NCBI GenBank assembly: GCA_014730235.1
Contig: WJIO01000138.1
Location: forward strand, 1-17,287
Length of the DNA stretch: 17,287 nt
From: Candidatus Poribacteria bacterium
Lineage (GTDB): Bacteria > Poribacteria > DTPJ01 > WJIO01
Direction of reading: 5' to 3'
Shown: positions 1 through 7,366 of the stretch, one piece after another
Layout: the number at the start of each line of letters is the position of its first letter
Position numbering within the stretch: position 1 is the first letter of the stretch
The notes under the pieces: model-generated
Databases searched by the model: none
The model's input: only the letters and a program-made list of their open reading frames with translations
What the model was told of the DNA's origin: nothing
Translations under genes and position numbers: made by a program

Positions 1-255
1 ACGTTCTATCCGATGTATCTGTTGATTATCCCTTGTGGGATGGGATTCCCAGGCACCATCGCTGTGCGGATGATAGGCTGTAGTTAGGGAGTCAGTGTAA
101 GCATTCATGTCGCTGCGAAGGGGGAGGATCACATCAACCTTACGTTTCTTCTTCAGTCTGGATATGGTATTATGGACTGCACCCTATTATGTTATATCTG
201 GACATTCTTTGTTATCACAGAATTTATTGGCAGTTATCATTTCCAGCTTGGACAT
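1..255 (-). pseudogene. Decayed transposase, 5' part, interrupted and running off the window
   Basis: Read on the minus strand, an ATG at 255-253 sits behind a good ribosome site (GGAGGT, about 260-266) and begins MSKLEMITANKFCDNKECPD. After 22 codons the frame meets two consecutive stops, TAA and TAG (184-189). The same frame then stays open to base 1 and encodes KKKRKVDVILPLRSDMNAY followed by TDSLTTAYHP and HPTRDNQQIHRIE. This resembles the middle of DDE transposases, where a basic KxRKVDVI(I/L)PL segment recurs; this family match is from memory, not a search. The paired Cys (CDNKEC) resembles the N-terminal cysteines of such proteins. The short distance between the N-terminal part and the RKVDV part implies a large internal deletion as well as the stops. 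The 3' end lies outside the window, and no terminal inverted repeat could be defined. Confidence 0.55.
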
Positions 256-404
256 TGTTACACCTCCATATGCTCTTGTTTTTTGCCAATATTATATCAT
301 CTTTTTCTAACAACATCAAAGAGGGTGACTACCAGACTTTTGAATAGGTCAAAAACTGATTATACATGTCATTAGCAATCTCAAAGGTATAGTATATGGA
401 AGAA

Positions 405-435
405 ATTGCTTCGTCACTCCGTTCCTTGCAATGAC
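405..435. repeat. Dispersed-repeat-like tract (ATTGC...GCAAT)
   Basis: The tract begins ATTGCTTCGTCACTCCG and ends TTGCAATGAC, so the ends pair as ATTGC/GCAAT. It resembles a short repeat scattered between genes in many environmental and deltaproteobacterial genomes. That comparison is from memory. Only one copy is present in this window. Confidence 0.35.
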
Positions 436-455
436 AAAGAGACGCAAAATTTATA

Positions 456-473
456 ATTCGATATATTCGATAT
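456..473. repeat. Tandem 9-base repeat ATTCGATAT x2
   Basis: ATTCGATAT occurs twice head to tail, about 85 bases upstream of the NRPS-like start codon and just after a TATAAT hexamer at 452-457. Each unit holds the self-complementary TCGA. It could be a regulator site or chance in AT-rich DNA. Confidence 0.35.
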
Positions 474-558
474 AAATATATTGTTATTTAGTCATAAGTC
501 TGATAATATCTGATTACCTGGAAACCATTTCTCCCTTAAAGCGAAAGGAAAGAATAAA

Positions 559-2547
559 ATGGAGAATACATCATCTGCCAATCAAAACATTAAATTAAGC
601 GATAGATTTATCCAGCACCAAAAAGCACAACCTAAAAATGACTTCATCAGGTTTGAAAAAGAGGATATAGAACAATCCATACCTGAAAGATTTGAAAAGC
701 AGGTGATTAAATATCCAGAAAGACTTGCTGTTAAAACAAAGGATCACGAGTTAACATATGATTCCTTTAATAAAATAGTCAACTCTATTGCACTGGATAT
801 ATTAAATCATCGAGGCCCTAATGAAGAACCTGTTGCGTTGTTGTTTGGTGAAGGTGTTCCTGCTATTGCTGCTGTTTACGGCACTTTAAAAGCCGGCAAA
901 ATATATGTTCCTTTACAATCCTCCCATCCAAAGGAACGTATTACCTACATGCTGAAAGACTCGAAAGCAAAGCTGCTTTTGACTGATGAAGAATCTTTTT
1001 CAACGGCCAGGGAAATTGCTGAAAATAAGATTCAGGTAATTAATGTGGAGCAAATCCACGACACATCTACTGAAAACCCGGGGGTACCAATTTCACCGGA
1101 TCGGGGTGCATATATTATCTATACATCGGGTTCGACTGGACAGCCCAAAGGTGTATACAGCACCCACCGAAATCTGCTTCATAATACTATGCTCTATACC
1201 AATGATGCCCATATTTGCGTAGATGACCGGCAATCTCTTTTGCGCTCTTATAGCTTTAACGGGGCATTAAAAGATATATTTGCTTCTCTGTTGAATGGCG
1301 CTTCCCTTTTTCCCTTTGATTTACAAAAAGAAGGTATGATAGAACTAAAGAATTGGTTAATCCGGGAAAAAATTACCCTTTGCTGTTTTGTAGCCACGGC
1401 CTTTCGTCATTTTATGAATACACTGAATGATTCTGATGTATTACCCCATGTCCGGGTGATCCTGGTAGGGGCAGAAGCAATATACAGAAGCGATGTAGAA
1501 CTCTACAAAAAACATTTTTCCAAGGATTGTGTGTATTTCTCTGGTTTTGGTACATCTGAAACCCTGGTATCCCGCAGATACTTTATAAACAAGGAAACTC
1601 AAATAGAAACGCCCAAAGTTCCAATGGGATATCCAAGTCAGAATAAAGAGATCATCCTGCTGGACGAAGAAGGTAAAAAAGTAGGTTTCAATACTATAGG
1701 TGAGATAGCAGTCAAAAGTCATTATATATCCCTGGGTTACTGGGATAAATCGGAACTTACCCGGGAAAGATTTATTCTAGGTGAGTCGGATGAGGAACGT
1801 ATATACATGACAGGAGACCTGGGTCTTATGATGCCTGATGGATGCCTTATGCATATGGGTAGAAGGGATTTCCAGGTAAAAGTGAGAGGACATCGTATAG
1901 AAATTGCTGAAATTGAAGCGACGCTTATTGAAATGGAATTTGTGAAAGAAGTCTGTGTAATGGCTCAGCCAGATAAACATGGCAACCAACGCCTGGTCGC
2001 ATACATTGTGCCTGGCGCAAAAGATATACCAAATGTAACTGCATTAAGGGCAATTTTATCAAATAAACTTCCGGAACATATGATACCTTCAATTTTCATG
2101 ATTATGCAATCTCTTCCATTAACCTCGGACAGTAAAATCAATCGACGTGCTCTCCCCTCGCCAGACGGTAAAAGACCCCAACTGGCAAATCCATTTATAT
2201 CACCTGAAACTCCTCTGGAAAAGAAAGTTGCGGATATATGGTCGGAAGTACTGGATGTTAATCCAGTAGGTTTGGATGATAATTTTTTAGAATTAGGCGG
2301 AAATTCGCTCCTGGCCACAAGCCTGGTTTCCCGAATAATCAACGCTTTTAACGTGGAAATATCTTATAAAAAGCTTTTCCAATCGCCAACAGTGGCTGAT
2401 ATGACGGAGATGATAACTCAAAACAAGTTAGAAGGTTCAGGTAAGGGAGTTGAAGATATTCTGGTAGAATTGGAATCCATTTCTGAAGATAAAGCAAAAC
2501 AGATGCTTGATGCCGAACTGGATAAATCTGATGATAAGCAATTATAG
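559..2547 (+). CDS. Free-standing NRPS-type adenylation + carrier (A-PCP) protein
   Basis: 662 aa. The adenylation domain (about residues 35-535) would activate a carboxylic acid as its AMP ester and load it on the carrier domain (about 550-635). Visible motifs are the A3 loop TSGSTGQPKG (189-198), A7 YMTGDLG, A8 GRRDFQVKVRGHRIEIAEIE, and the A10 catalytic lysine in SKINRRALP (Lys526). The carrier has LGGNSLLA with phosphopantetheine serine Ser583. There is no condensation, epimerisation, reductase or thioesterase domain, so the loaded acyl group must pass to a partner not in the window. The A4 segment reads SFNGALKDIF: the position that is usually Asp in SFDASVWE-type motifs (amino-group binding in amino-acid-activating domains) is Asn234, as in aryl-acid-activating enzymes such as DhbE. 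A substrate without a normal alpha-amino group is therefore possible (inference). The start has AAAGGAAAG a few bases upstream. No kinship with the following sigma factor is evident beyond adjacency. Confidence 0.9.
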   Translation: MENTSSANQNIKLSDRFIQHQKAQPKNDFIRFEKEDIEQSIPERFEKQVIKYPERLAVKTKDHELTYDSFNKIVNSIALDILNHRGPNEEPVALLFGEGVPAIAAVYGTLKAGKIYVPLQSSHPKERITYMLKDSKAKLLLTDEESFSTAREIAENKIQVINVEQIHDTSTENPGVPISPDRGAYIIYTSGSTGQPKGVYSTHRNLLHNTMLYTNDAHICVDDRQSLLRSYSFNGALKDIFASLLNGASLFPFDLQKEGMIELKNWLIREKITLCCFVATAFRHFMNTLNDSDVLPHVRVILVGAEAIYRSDVELYKKHFSKDCVYFSGFGTSETLVSRRYFINKETQIETPKVPMGYPSQNKEIILLDEEGKKVGFNTIGEIAVKSHYISLGYWDKSELTRERFILGESDEERIYMTGDLGLMMPDGCLMHMGRRDFQVKVRGHRIEIAEIEATLIEMEFVKEVCVMAQPDKHGNQRLVAYIVPGAKDIPNVTALRAILSNKLPEHMIPSIFMIMQSLPLTSDSKINRRALPSPDGKRPQLANPFISPETPLEKKVADIWSEVLDVNPVGLDDNFLELGGNSLLATSLVSRIINAFNVEISYKKLFQSPTVADMTEMITQNKLEGSGKGVEDILVELESISEDKAKQMLDAELDKSDDKQL

Positions 2548-2674
2548 ATTTATTGGTAGATTTCAATAATGATTTTGAAATTTCAGAATGTGCTAAAAAT
2601 TCCCCTTAATCCCCTTTTGGGAAAGTGTAAGATGAGATTCTTCGCTTTGCTAATAATGAAAGCTTTGTATATAT

Positions 2675-2747
2675 GTCATTTCTATCTCCGCAGGAATGAA
2701 AATACTTAAAAGATTCTTATTATTACCACACTTAACCCTGAAAAACC
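2675..2747. repeat. Degenerate copy of the GTCATTCCTGC palindromic element (right half)
   Basis: The stretch from GCAGGAATGA (about 2690) to ATTACCACACTTAACC and GAAAAACC aligns with the right half of the element at 4371-4486 (GCAGGAATGA ... ATTACCATACTAAATCC ... GAAGAACC) at roughly three quarters identity by eye, with one or two single-base gaps. The left arm is reduced to GTCATTTCT, and the outer left end could not be traced with confidence. Confidence 0.4.
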
Positions 2748-2868
2748 AAAACGTTAAATTTACAAACAATTTATCTATTGGGGAATTTTTTATATTAAGC
2801 TCCTGTTGTATTTGATGAAAAAGATGGGGATCTAAATGAGAAAAAGATAGGTTCTTAATAAATTTCCC

Positions 2869-2896
2869 TTGCACTCCCGCATAATACTGATATAAT
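2869..2896 (+). promoter_or_regulatory. Sigma-70-type promoter with extended -10, upstream of ECF sigma gene
   Basis: TTGCAC (2869-2874), a 16-base spacer, then TATAAT (2891-2896) preceded by TGA, which makes an extended -10. The start codon at 2941 is about 45 bases further on. The perfect -10 is what housekeeping sigma recognises; no ECF-type autoregulatory promoter was recognised. Confidence 0.6.
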
Positions 2897-2940
2897 ATAC
2901 GGTGCATGTAAATAACAAACCCTAATCCGAGAGGATAATT

Positions 2941-3501
2941 ATGCGCCGTACTGAAAGTGCAGAAGAAAAAAAACGGGAGTTCGAGGAAATAGCTATCCAG
3001 TATATGGACTCACTCTATAGCGCAGCATTAAGAATGACAAGGGACGGAAATGAGGCAGAAGATTTAGTCCAGGATGCTTATCTTAGAGCTTACCGATTTT
3101 TTGATAAATTTGAAAAAGGTACAAATTTTAAGGCATGGCTCTTTAAAATTCTTAAAAATATCTACATAAATAAGTACCGCAAGAGATCAAAAATGCCCCA
3201 AATGGTTGAAGTATCGGACGTTGAAGTTGTAGGCGAATTATCAGATACTTATACCCCTGAAAACGAAATTTTTGACAAACTTTTAGATGATGATTTAACA
3301 AGCGCTATAGAGGATCTGCCAGAAGAATTCCGTTTCGCTATTATATTGTCGGATGTTGAAGGTCTCTCTTATAAAGAAATAGCAAATGTTCTGGATATTC
3401 CTATTGGCACAGTGATGTCAAGGTTGCATAGAGGAAGAAAACTTTTAAGAGAAAGTTTAAAGGATTATGCAGAAAAACGCGGATTTGCAAAGGATCAGTA
3501 A
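2941..3501 (+). CDS. ECF-family RNA polymerase sigma factor
   Basis: 186 aa, a normal length for an extracytoplasmic-function sigma factor. Region 2 (about 17-90) is clear, with the YSAALRMTRDGNEAEDLVQ and AWLFKILKNIYIN segments. Region 4 (about 125-175) has LPEEFRFAIILSDVEGLSYK, EIANVLDIPIGTVMSRLHRG and a basic tail, the DNA-reading helix-turn-helix for the -35 element. There is no region 1 or 3, as expected for the class. The start has GAGAGG six bases upstream. Its stop codon is one base from the ATG of the zinc-finger gene that follows, the usual arrangement for a sigma factor and its cognate anti-sigma factor. The regulon is not deducible from this window; the adjacent NRPS-like gene is a candidate only by position. 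Confidence 0.95.
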   Translation: MRRTESAEEKKREFEEIAIQYMDSLYSAALRMTRDGNEAEDLVQDAYLRAYRFFDKFEKGTNFKAWLFKILKNIYINKYRKRSKMPQMVEVSDVEVVGELSDTYTPENEIFDKLLDDDLTSAIEDLPEEFRFAIILSDVEGLSYKEIANVLDIPIGTVMSRLHRGRKLLRESLKDYAEKRGFAKDQ

Positions 3502-3502
3502 T

Positions 3503-4303
3503 ATGGAATGTAGCGAAGTGTGTAAAAGTTTATGTGCTTATGTAGATGGAGAACTTAATTCAGATAAAATTCCTGATATTGAAAAACATCTAAATGATTG
3601 CCCCGTATGTAGACAGGAACTTAATTTTCAGAAGGGAATAAAGAACCTTTTACATAAACGCATTTATTATAAATCTGCTCCCATAACTTTAAAACAGCGT
3701 ATAAAATTTGAATTGGAAAGAGCAGAAGAGTACCGGGAATCAGGAATTCAGGCTTTAGACCTTGTCAGATGGGGAACTCATGTAGCTCAGTTGTATAAAT
3801 CAAAAAGTGATCTTCTGGAAACCATGATACCTTATGTATATCAAGGTCTGGAAGATAATGAACTCTGTATATGTGTAACCTCAGACATGACAGAGGAAGA
3901 AGTTACAGAAACCCTCATAAGCAGTATACCGGATATTAGAAGCTATATCCAGAAAGGTCAGTTGCAGATTTTTTCGTATGAAGACTGGTATCTTATTAAG
4001 GGTTGCTTTGATGGTCAATGTTCTCTTTCTTGTGGATTAAAAAAGTATCAGGAAGCAATTAATAACGGATATTCAGGATTAAGGATTACAGGGAATTTGT
4101 CCTGGTTGGACTCCTCTGAATGGAAGTCGTTTATGGAATATGAAAATTACATGGACGAAGTTGTTAAAGACCAAAAGATACTTATTATATGTGCATACAA
4201 AGAAAGTGATTTTACTAAAAATAATGTAACGGATGTTATTAACACCCATAAGTATGTTATATCCAAAGAAGATGAGTTCTGGAGATTGATGAAACATTCC
4301 TGA
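3503..4303 (+). CDS. Zinc-finger (HC2) anti-sigma factor fused to a MEDS sensory domain
   Basis: 266 aa from the ATG at 3503, chosen because AAAGGA (3489-3494) lies eight bases upstream and the ATG follows the sigma stop by one base. An in-frame ATG at 3467 lies inside the sigma gene and has no such site. Residues 1-45 form an anti-sigma zinc finger: H29-x3-C33-x2-C36 (HLNDCPVC), with Cys3 or Cys7 as the likely fourth ligand. Residues about 88-255 resemble the MEDS (methanogen/methylotroph DcmR sensory) domain, with WGTHVAQLY near its start, the strand LCICVTSD, LRITGNLSW, and IICAYKESDF near its end. No membrane segment is present, so this is a soluble anti-sigma factor. The likely role is to hold the upstream sigma factor until the MEDS domain binds a small ligand or the zinc site is oxidised (inference). 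The MEDS call rests on motif recall. Confidence 0.8.
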   Translation: MECSEVCKSLCAYVDGELNSDKIPDIEKHLNDCPVCRQELNFQKGIKNLLHKRIYYKSAPITLKQRIKFELERAEEYRESGIQALDLVRWGTHVAQLYKSKSDLLETMIPYVYQGLEDNELCICVTSDMTEEEVTETLISSIPDIRSYIQKGQLQIFSYEDWYLIKGCFDGQCSLSCGLKKYQEAINNGYSGLRITGNLSWLDSSEWKSFMEYENYMDEVVKDQKILIICAYKESDFTKNNVTDVINTHKYVISKEDEFWRLMKHS

Positions 4304-4326
4304 TATGTAATTTCGTTTATTAGAAT

Positions 4327-4367
4327 AATGCCTTGTTCTGTTATACAGAACAAGGCATTAAATTTTT
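4327..4367 (+). terminator. Strong intrinsic terminator of the sigma/anti-sigma unit
   Basis: A perfect 15-base stem (AATGCCTTGTTCTGT at 4327-4341, loop TAT, its complement at 4345-4359) is followed by AAATTTTT. It starts 23 bases after the anti-sigma stop codon. The next gene is convergent. On the opposite strand the stem lacks a T run, so it would stop readthrough of that unit less well. Confidence 0.85.
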
Positions 4368-4370
4368 CGT

Positions 4371-4486
4371 TTCTTCCGGGTTTAGTGTGGTAAAGATAGC
4401 AAATTTTTTATGCTGTCATTCCTGCGAAAGCAGGAATGACATGCTTAGAAAGTTTTCAAATTATTACCATACTAAATCCGGAAGAA
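4371..4486. repeat. MITE-like palindromic element, copy 1
   Basis: A 116-base element. The ends TTCTTCCGGGTTTAGTG...GGTAA (4371-4393) and TTACC...ACTAAATCCGGAAGAA (4464-4486) are inverted repeats matching at 21 of 23 positions. In the centre is the perfect palindrome GTCATTCCTGC-GAAA-GCAGGAATGAC (4415-4440). No coding capacity. It lies between two convergent genes. The core palindrome recurs in opposite orientation at 13198-13223. Confidence 0.65.
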
Positions 4487-4496
4487 CCATTTTTTC

Positions 4497-5345
4497 TTAA
4501 GATTTTCCCGCCGAACCAAAAACATCTATCAGGCGTTCACATTCATATTCAAAGGCTTCCCGAATTTTATTTGTAAGAGACGAATACGAGGCTTCAGGAG
4601 ATTTGGCTTCCTCTAGCATACGCTTTGTAGATTCCACCGCCAGATTAGTAAAAATATTAACTTTACAAATACCACCTGCCACCACCGTTCTAAATTGATC
4701 ATCGGATAAGCCAGAGCCACCATGCAAAACCAGGGGAACATCGGTGCGGCTGCGTATCTCACAAAGCAATTCCAGATCGAGTTCCGGATCGCCCTGGTAA
4801 GTACCGTGTGCAGAACCAATAGCCACAGCCAGCATGTCAACGTTTGTCTTCTCTACAAATTGGACCACAGTATCAGGATCGGTAAATCCCTTTCTTATCG
4901 CACCAAAGCTCTGGTAGTTATGTCCTGAACCTACCTGTCCAAGTTCTGCTTCCACTTTTACACCTACGGCATGAGCAGCCTGAACCACCATTATAGTATT
5001 GGATATGTTTTCTTCCAAAGACAACTTTGATCCATCATACATGACATCGGTAAATCCCATGGAAATAGCTTTTATGCAATGTTCAAAACTTCTTCCATGA
5101 TCCAGAATCAGGGATATGGGAACAGTTGAATCCTGGGCCATAGTCCTTGTGTGATTTACCAAAGCTCTGGCGTTTGGACGATCCAGCATACCTGACCAGA
5201 TGCCGATTATACCCGGAGAACTTTTTTTCTCCATAGCGGAAACAAGTCCCTGAGTTCCCAGGGGTTCAACTATATCAAAGCATCCGATGGCGTAGCTGTT
5301 TTCCCGGGCTTTTTTCAATTCGCCCAGGATAGATACTAAAGGCAT
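4497..5345 (-). CDS. Class II fructose/tagatose-bisphosphate-type aldolase
   Basis: 282 aa, the normal length for the class II zinc aldolases that split ketose bisphosphates into dihydroxyacetone phosphate and an aldehyde. Catalytic residues are intact at the family positions: Asp82-His83 in LDHG (proton transfer and zinc), Glu134 in EAELG, His180 in GSAHGTY, His208 in LHGGSG, and the phosphate loops around Gly209-Gly212 and KVNIFTNL. The motif pattern fits the GatY/KbaY/FbaA group; the true sugar substrate cannot be told from sequence. The start follows AAAGGAG by seven bases. It is the last gene of the minus-strand run, 66 bases after the carbon-nitrogen hydrolase, and would supply the final carbon-carbon cleavage feeding glycolysis (inference). 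Confidence 0.9.
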   Translation of the reverse strand: MPLVSILGELKKARENSYAIGCFDIVEPLGTQGLVSAMEKKSSPGIIGIWSGMLDRPNARALVNHTRTMAQDSTVPISLILDHGRSFEHCIKAISMGFTDVMYDGSKLSLEENISNTIMVVQAAHAVGVKVEAELGQVGSGHNYQSFGAIRKGFTDPDTVVQFVEKTNVDMLAVAIGSAHGTYQGDPELDLELLCEIRSRTDVPLVLHGGSGLSDDQFRTVVAGGICKVNIFTNLAVESTKRMLEEAKSPEASYSSLTNKIREAFEYECERLIDVFGSAGKS

Positions 5346-5411
5346 TTGTATTGCTCCTTTTCGATTTAGTCATTTTTTCTGTATTTTCCAGAAAAGTTAT
5401 TGACATTCCAG

Positions 5412-6704
5412 TTAATCATTCCACCATCTGGCAGCCTCTTTTGCTATTTCATCCTCGATAGGAACAATTAAAGTCTGCCTCACTCGACGTCCCCCTGGTG
5501 CCGAACGCATGGGCCCACCCCACCAGTGTGGGCTGTAAACACGGCTCAGATCAACTGTGGCCGTAATCATCCTGTTTTCTTCATCCTGCTCAAAATCCTT
5601 TATGGATATAGCTGCATACCGAGTTGAATCTTTATTTGTTTCACCAGCCCTAGCTCCGCTGGAATCCCATATACCGGCGGGAGAGTTTAGACTGCTGACA
5701 GCCATCCATACCCCGTTATCGGCGGTTCTTGCTGGTATTAAATCCACAAAATATCCGGCGTTGGGAAATAATATAAGCTCCGCGCCTTTGTAGGCCAGAA
5801 TCCGTGTGGTTTCAGGAAACCAGCTATCGTAGCATATAATGATGCCAACCTTACCGAAATCCGTCTGAAACACCGGAAAACCTATACCGGGAGTTGCGCC
5901 TTCGTCCTCCTCAGGATCGTATAGCTGGTTTTTCTGGTAGCTTCCCACAAGCTTTCCCTCCCGGTCAAAGAGTGGTGCTGTATTATATACAACATCACCC
6001 CGCTTTTCATAAAACGATCCACACACATACATCTTATGCTGCCGGGCTTTTTCTGCCATCAGGCTTCCGGATATGCCGTCAATGGCTTCAGCTTGTGATA
6101 CGTTTTTGCCGTTAAACATCTCAGGGAGAAGCGCAACGTCAGAACCTTTTTTTCCGGCAATATCCAGCCATTTTGACCAGTGTTTCATGTCACCCGTTCC
6201 CCAGCTACAGGATATTTTTACAGGGCGGGGAGGTATAGGTTCACATTCTTCCAGAGACACAGAATCCCACCAGACTTTTCCATCCGGGCTAAACCTGAAA
6301 TACAGCCGAACTTCGCAGTTATCTGTATTTTCGCCGGCCGGGAAAACCTCTTCGCCAATAATCCACTGACCGTCTCTGCGATAGTAAAATATACCATCAT
6401 TGAAACTACCGAATATCCCATGAACCAGATGACGATTCAGGTCTTCCATGCCTTCAAACCTGAGCTTTACCCTCATACGGTAGGTCTTGCCGGATTCCAG
6501 ATTTACCTTATGCCGGACATAGCCAAAACATTCCCTTCTGCCGTTTCCCTGGGCCATTAGCATTTTTTGGACATCAGATTTTACCGACTTAAACACAGGC
6601 GCTAAAGCCTTGTTCGGAACCACAATCTCCCACCCATCCGGCATTTCACCTGGAGTGCTGGTTTCAAAACTGCCGTTAGCTATAAGATTATTCGCTTTAT
6701 TCAT
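5412..6704 (-). CDS. Carbon-nitrogen hydrolase with N-terminal jelly-roll (CBM-like) domain
   Basis: 430 aa. Residues about 5-155 look like a beta-sandwich of the carbohydrate-binding CBM4/9 kind: it opens with LIANGSFE and PDGWE, and closes with FSPDGKVWWDSVSLEE. Residues about 160-425 form a nitrilase-superfamily amidase with the triad Glu195 (LLPEMF), Lys258 (YQKNQLYDPE) and Cys291 (IIICYDSWFPE). It should hydrolyse an amide or carbamoyl C-N bond, or transfer the acyl group. No signal peptide is seen, so it appears cytoplasmic. Its ATG overlaps the TGA of the GNAT gene by one base (TGATG), with AAAGGAG 11 bases upstream, so the two are translationally coupled. The pairing with a jelly-roll module in a sugar operon suggests a substrate such as an N-acyl or amidated sugar (inference). 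Confidence 0.85.
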   Translation of the reverse strand: MNKANNLIANGSFETSTPGEMPDGWEIVVPNKALAPVFKSVKSDVQKMLMAQGNGRRECFGYVRHKVNLESGKTYRMRVKLRFEGMEDLNRHLVHGIFGSFNDGIFYYRRDGQWIIGEEVFPAGENTDNCEVRLYFRFSPDGKVWWDSVSLEECEPIPPRPVKISCSWGTGDMKHWSKWLDIAGKKGSDVALLPEMFNGKNVSQAEAIDGISGSLMAEKARQHKMYVCGSFYEKRGDVVYNTAPLFDREGKLVGSYQKNQLYDPEEDEGATPGIGFPVFQTDFGKVGIIICYDSWFPETTRILAYKGAELILFPNAGYFVDLIPARTADNGVWMAVSSLNSPAGIWDSSGARAGETNKDSTRYAAISIKDFEQDEENRMITATVDLSRVYSPHWWGGPMRSAPGGRRVRQTLIVPIEDEIAKEAARWWND

Positions 6705-7258
6705 CAGAGATCATACTCCTTTAATGCCGGATGGGGAAGAACTGAGTAAAAATTGCTCCAGGCTTCCCGACTGTTGTCTTTCTGCATGTCGGGTTTAAAC
6801 CCGAAATCCAGGTATACTTTTATGGCGGCGACCCGACCTGTGGATGTGTTTAGCATGGCTCTGTCATGGTCTTGCTTAAGACGATTCATGGCCACAGTCA
6901 TCATGGCCTTACAAATCCCTCGACCCTGATAATCAGGATGGACAGCGACCCAGTGAATTAAACCCCAATCCTTATCTCTCCAGTTGTTATACCACCAGGC
7001 AGTTATTGATCCCACCTCATGGCCGTCTTCAGTTATAACGAAAAATGACCTGTCAGGAAGCTGATCTAGATGCTCTCCAAACTGCTTTTTAAACAGATTA
7101 TCTTCGATTTCAAAAAAGGGTTCGGCAGCCCTCTGTATCCGCGTCCATATATTCCCTTCACCGGGTTTGAAATTTCTTACCCTAAAGCCCTCTGGAAAGT
7201 TGAAATCCGGTATATCCAGTATATCTTCCCGGAATAATGTAACACCTATGTTTTTCAT
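6704..7258 (-). CDS. GNAT-family N-acetyltransferase
   Basis: 184 aa from the ATG at 7258, preceded by TGGAG eight bases upstream. A longer reading to a TTG at 7321 has no ribosome site. The GNAT fold is shown by the acetyl-CoA-binding segment VAVHPDYQGRGICKAMM (about residues 103-119; Gln111-Gly-Arg-Gly114) and the following LNTSTGRVAAIKVYLDFGF, where the Tyr and GF are typical of the last conserved helix and strand. The enzyme would move an acetyl group from acetyl-CoA to an amine. The substrate is unknown. Its stop codon overlaps the start of the amidase/hydrolase gene, so the two may act on the same amino sugar or amine, one adding and one removing an acyl group (inference). Confidence 0.88.
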   Translation of the reverse strand: MKNIGVTLFREDILDIPDFNFPEGFRVRNFKPGEGNIWTRIQRAAEPFFEIEDNLFKKQFGEHLDQLPDRSFFVITEDGHEVGSITAWWYNNWRDKDWGLIHWVAVHPDYQGRGICKAMMTVAMNRLKQDHDRAMLNTSTGRVAAIKVYLDFGFKPDMQKDNSREAWSNFYSVLPHPALKEYDL

Positions 7259-7366
7259 CAATTTACTCCAGAAAAAAGGAGATTGCTTTATCTGCAATGA
7301 CATACAGTCATAGGGCGTCAAAGCGCCAAGTATGAAGTGGCAGTATAAAGCAATCCCAATCTTATA

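Larger units (their letters stand above)
256..558. other. Intergenic region between transposase remnant and NRPS-like gene
   Basis: About 300 AT-rich bases without a credible gene. It holds the ribosome site of the transposase remnant, a dispersed-repeat-like tract (405-435), a tandem 9-base repeat (456-473) and the ribosome site of the next gene (AAAGGAAAG just before 559). A possible promoter is TTGTTA at 481-486, 17 bases, then TAATAT at 504-509. It matches the sigma-70 consensus poorly (4 of 6 in each box), so I do not list it separately. Confidence 0.5.
2548..2940. other. Intergenic region with degenerate repeat and sigma-gene promoter
   Basis: A 393-base AT-rich gap. It holds a degenerate palindromic element (2675-2747), the promoter at 2869-2896 and the ribosome site GAGAGG (2929-2934) of the sigma gene. 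No convincing intrinsic terminator follows the NRPS-like gene: the inverted ATTTCAA/TTGAAAT at about 2559-2581 is short and has no T tract. An open frame on the minus strand here overlaps the repeat and is judged spurious. Confidence 0.6.

Noticed and set aside
2559-2581. Inverted repeat ATTTCAA/TTGAAAT after the NRPS-like gene as a terminator
   Set aside because: The stem is only seven AT-rich pairs and has no T tract after it.
2650-2907. 85-residue minus-strand open frame in the NRPS-sigma gap
   Set aside because: It overlaps the degenerate repeat and the sigma-gene promoter, and no domain is recognised in its translation.
3467-3502. Longer start for the anti-sigma gene at 3467
   Set aside because: It lies inside the sigma gene and lacks a ribosome site. 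The ATG at 3503 has AAAGGA eight bases upstream and begins with the conserved Cys.
5375-5395. TTTTCTG/CAGAAAA hairpin between aldolase and hydrolase genes
   Set aside because: Seven weak pairs with a seven-base loop and no T run in the direction of transcription. Too weak to call a terminator or attenuator.
7259-7321. TTG start at 7321 for the GNAT gene
   Set aside because: No ribosome site, and the extra 21 residues do not look like part of the fold. ATG at 7258 has TGGAG at a proper distance.
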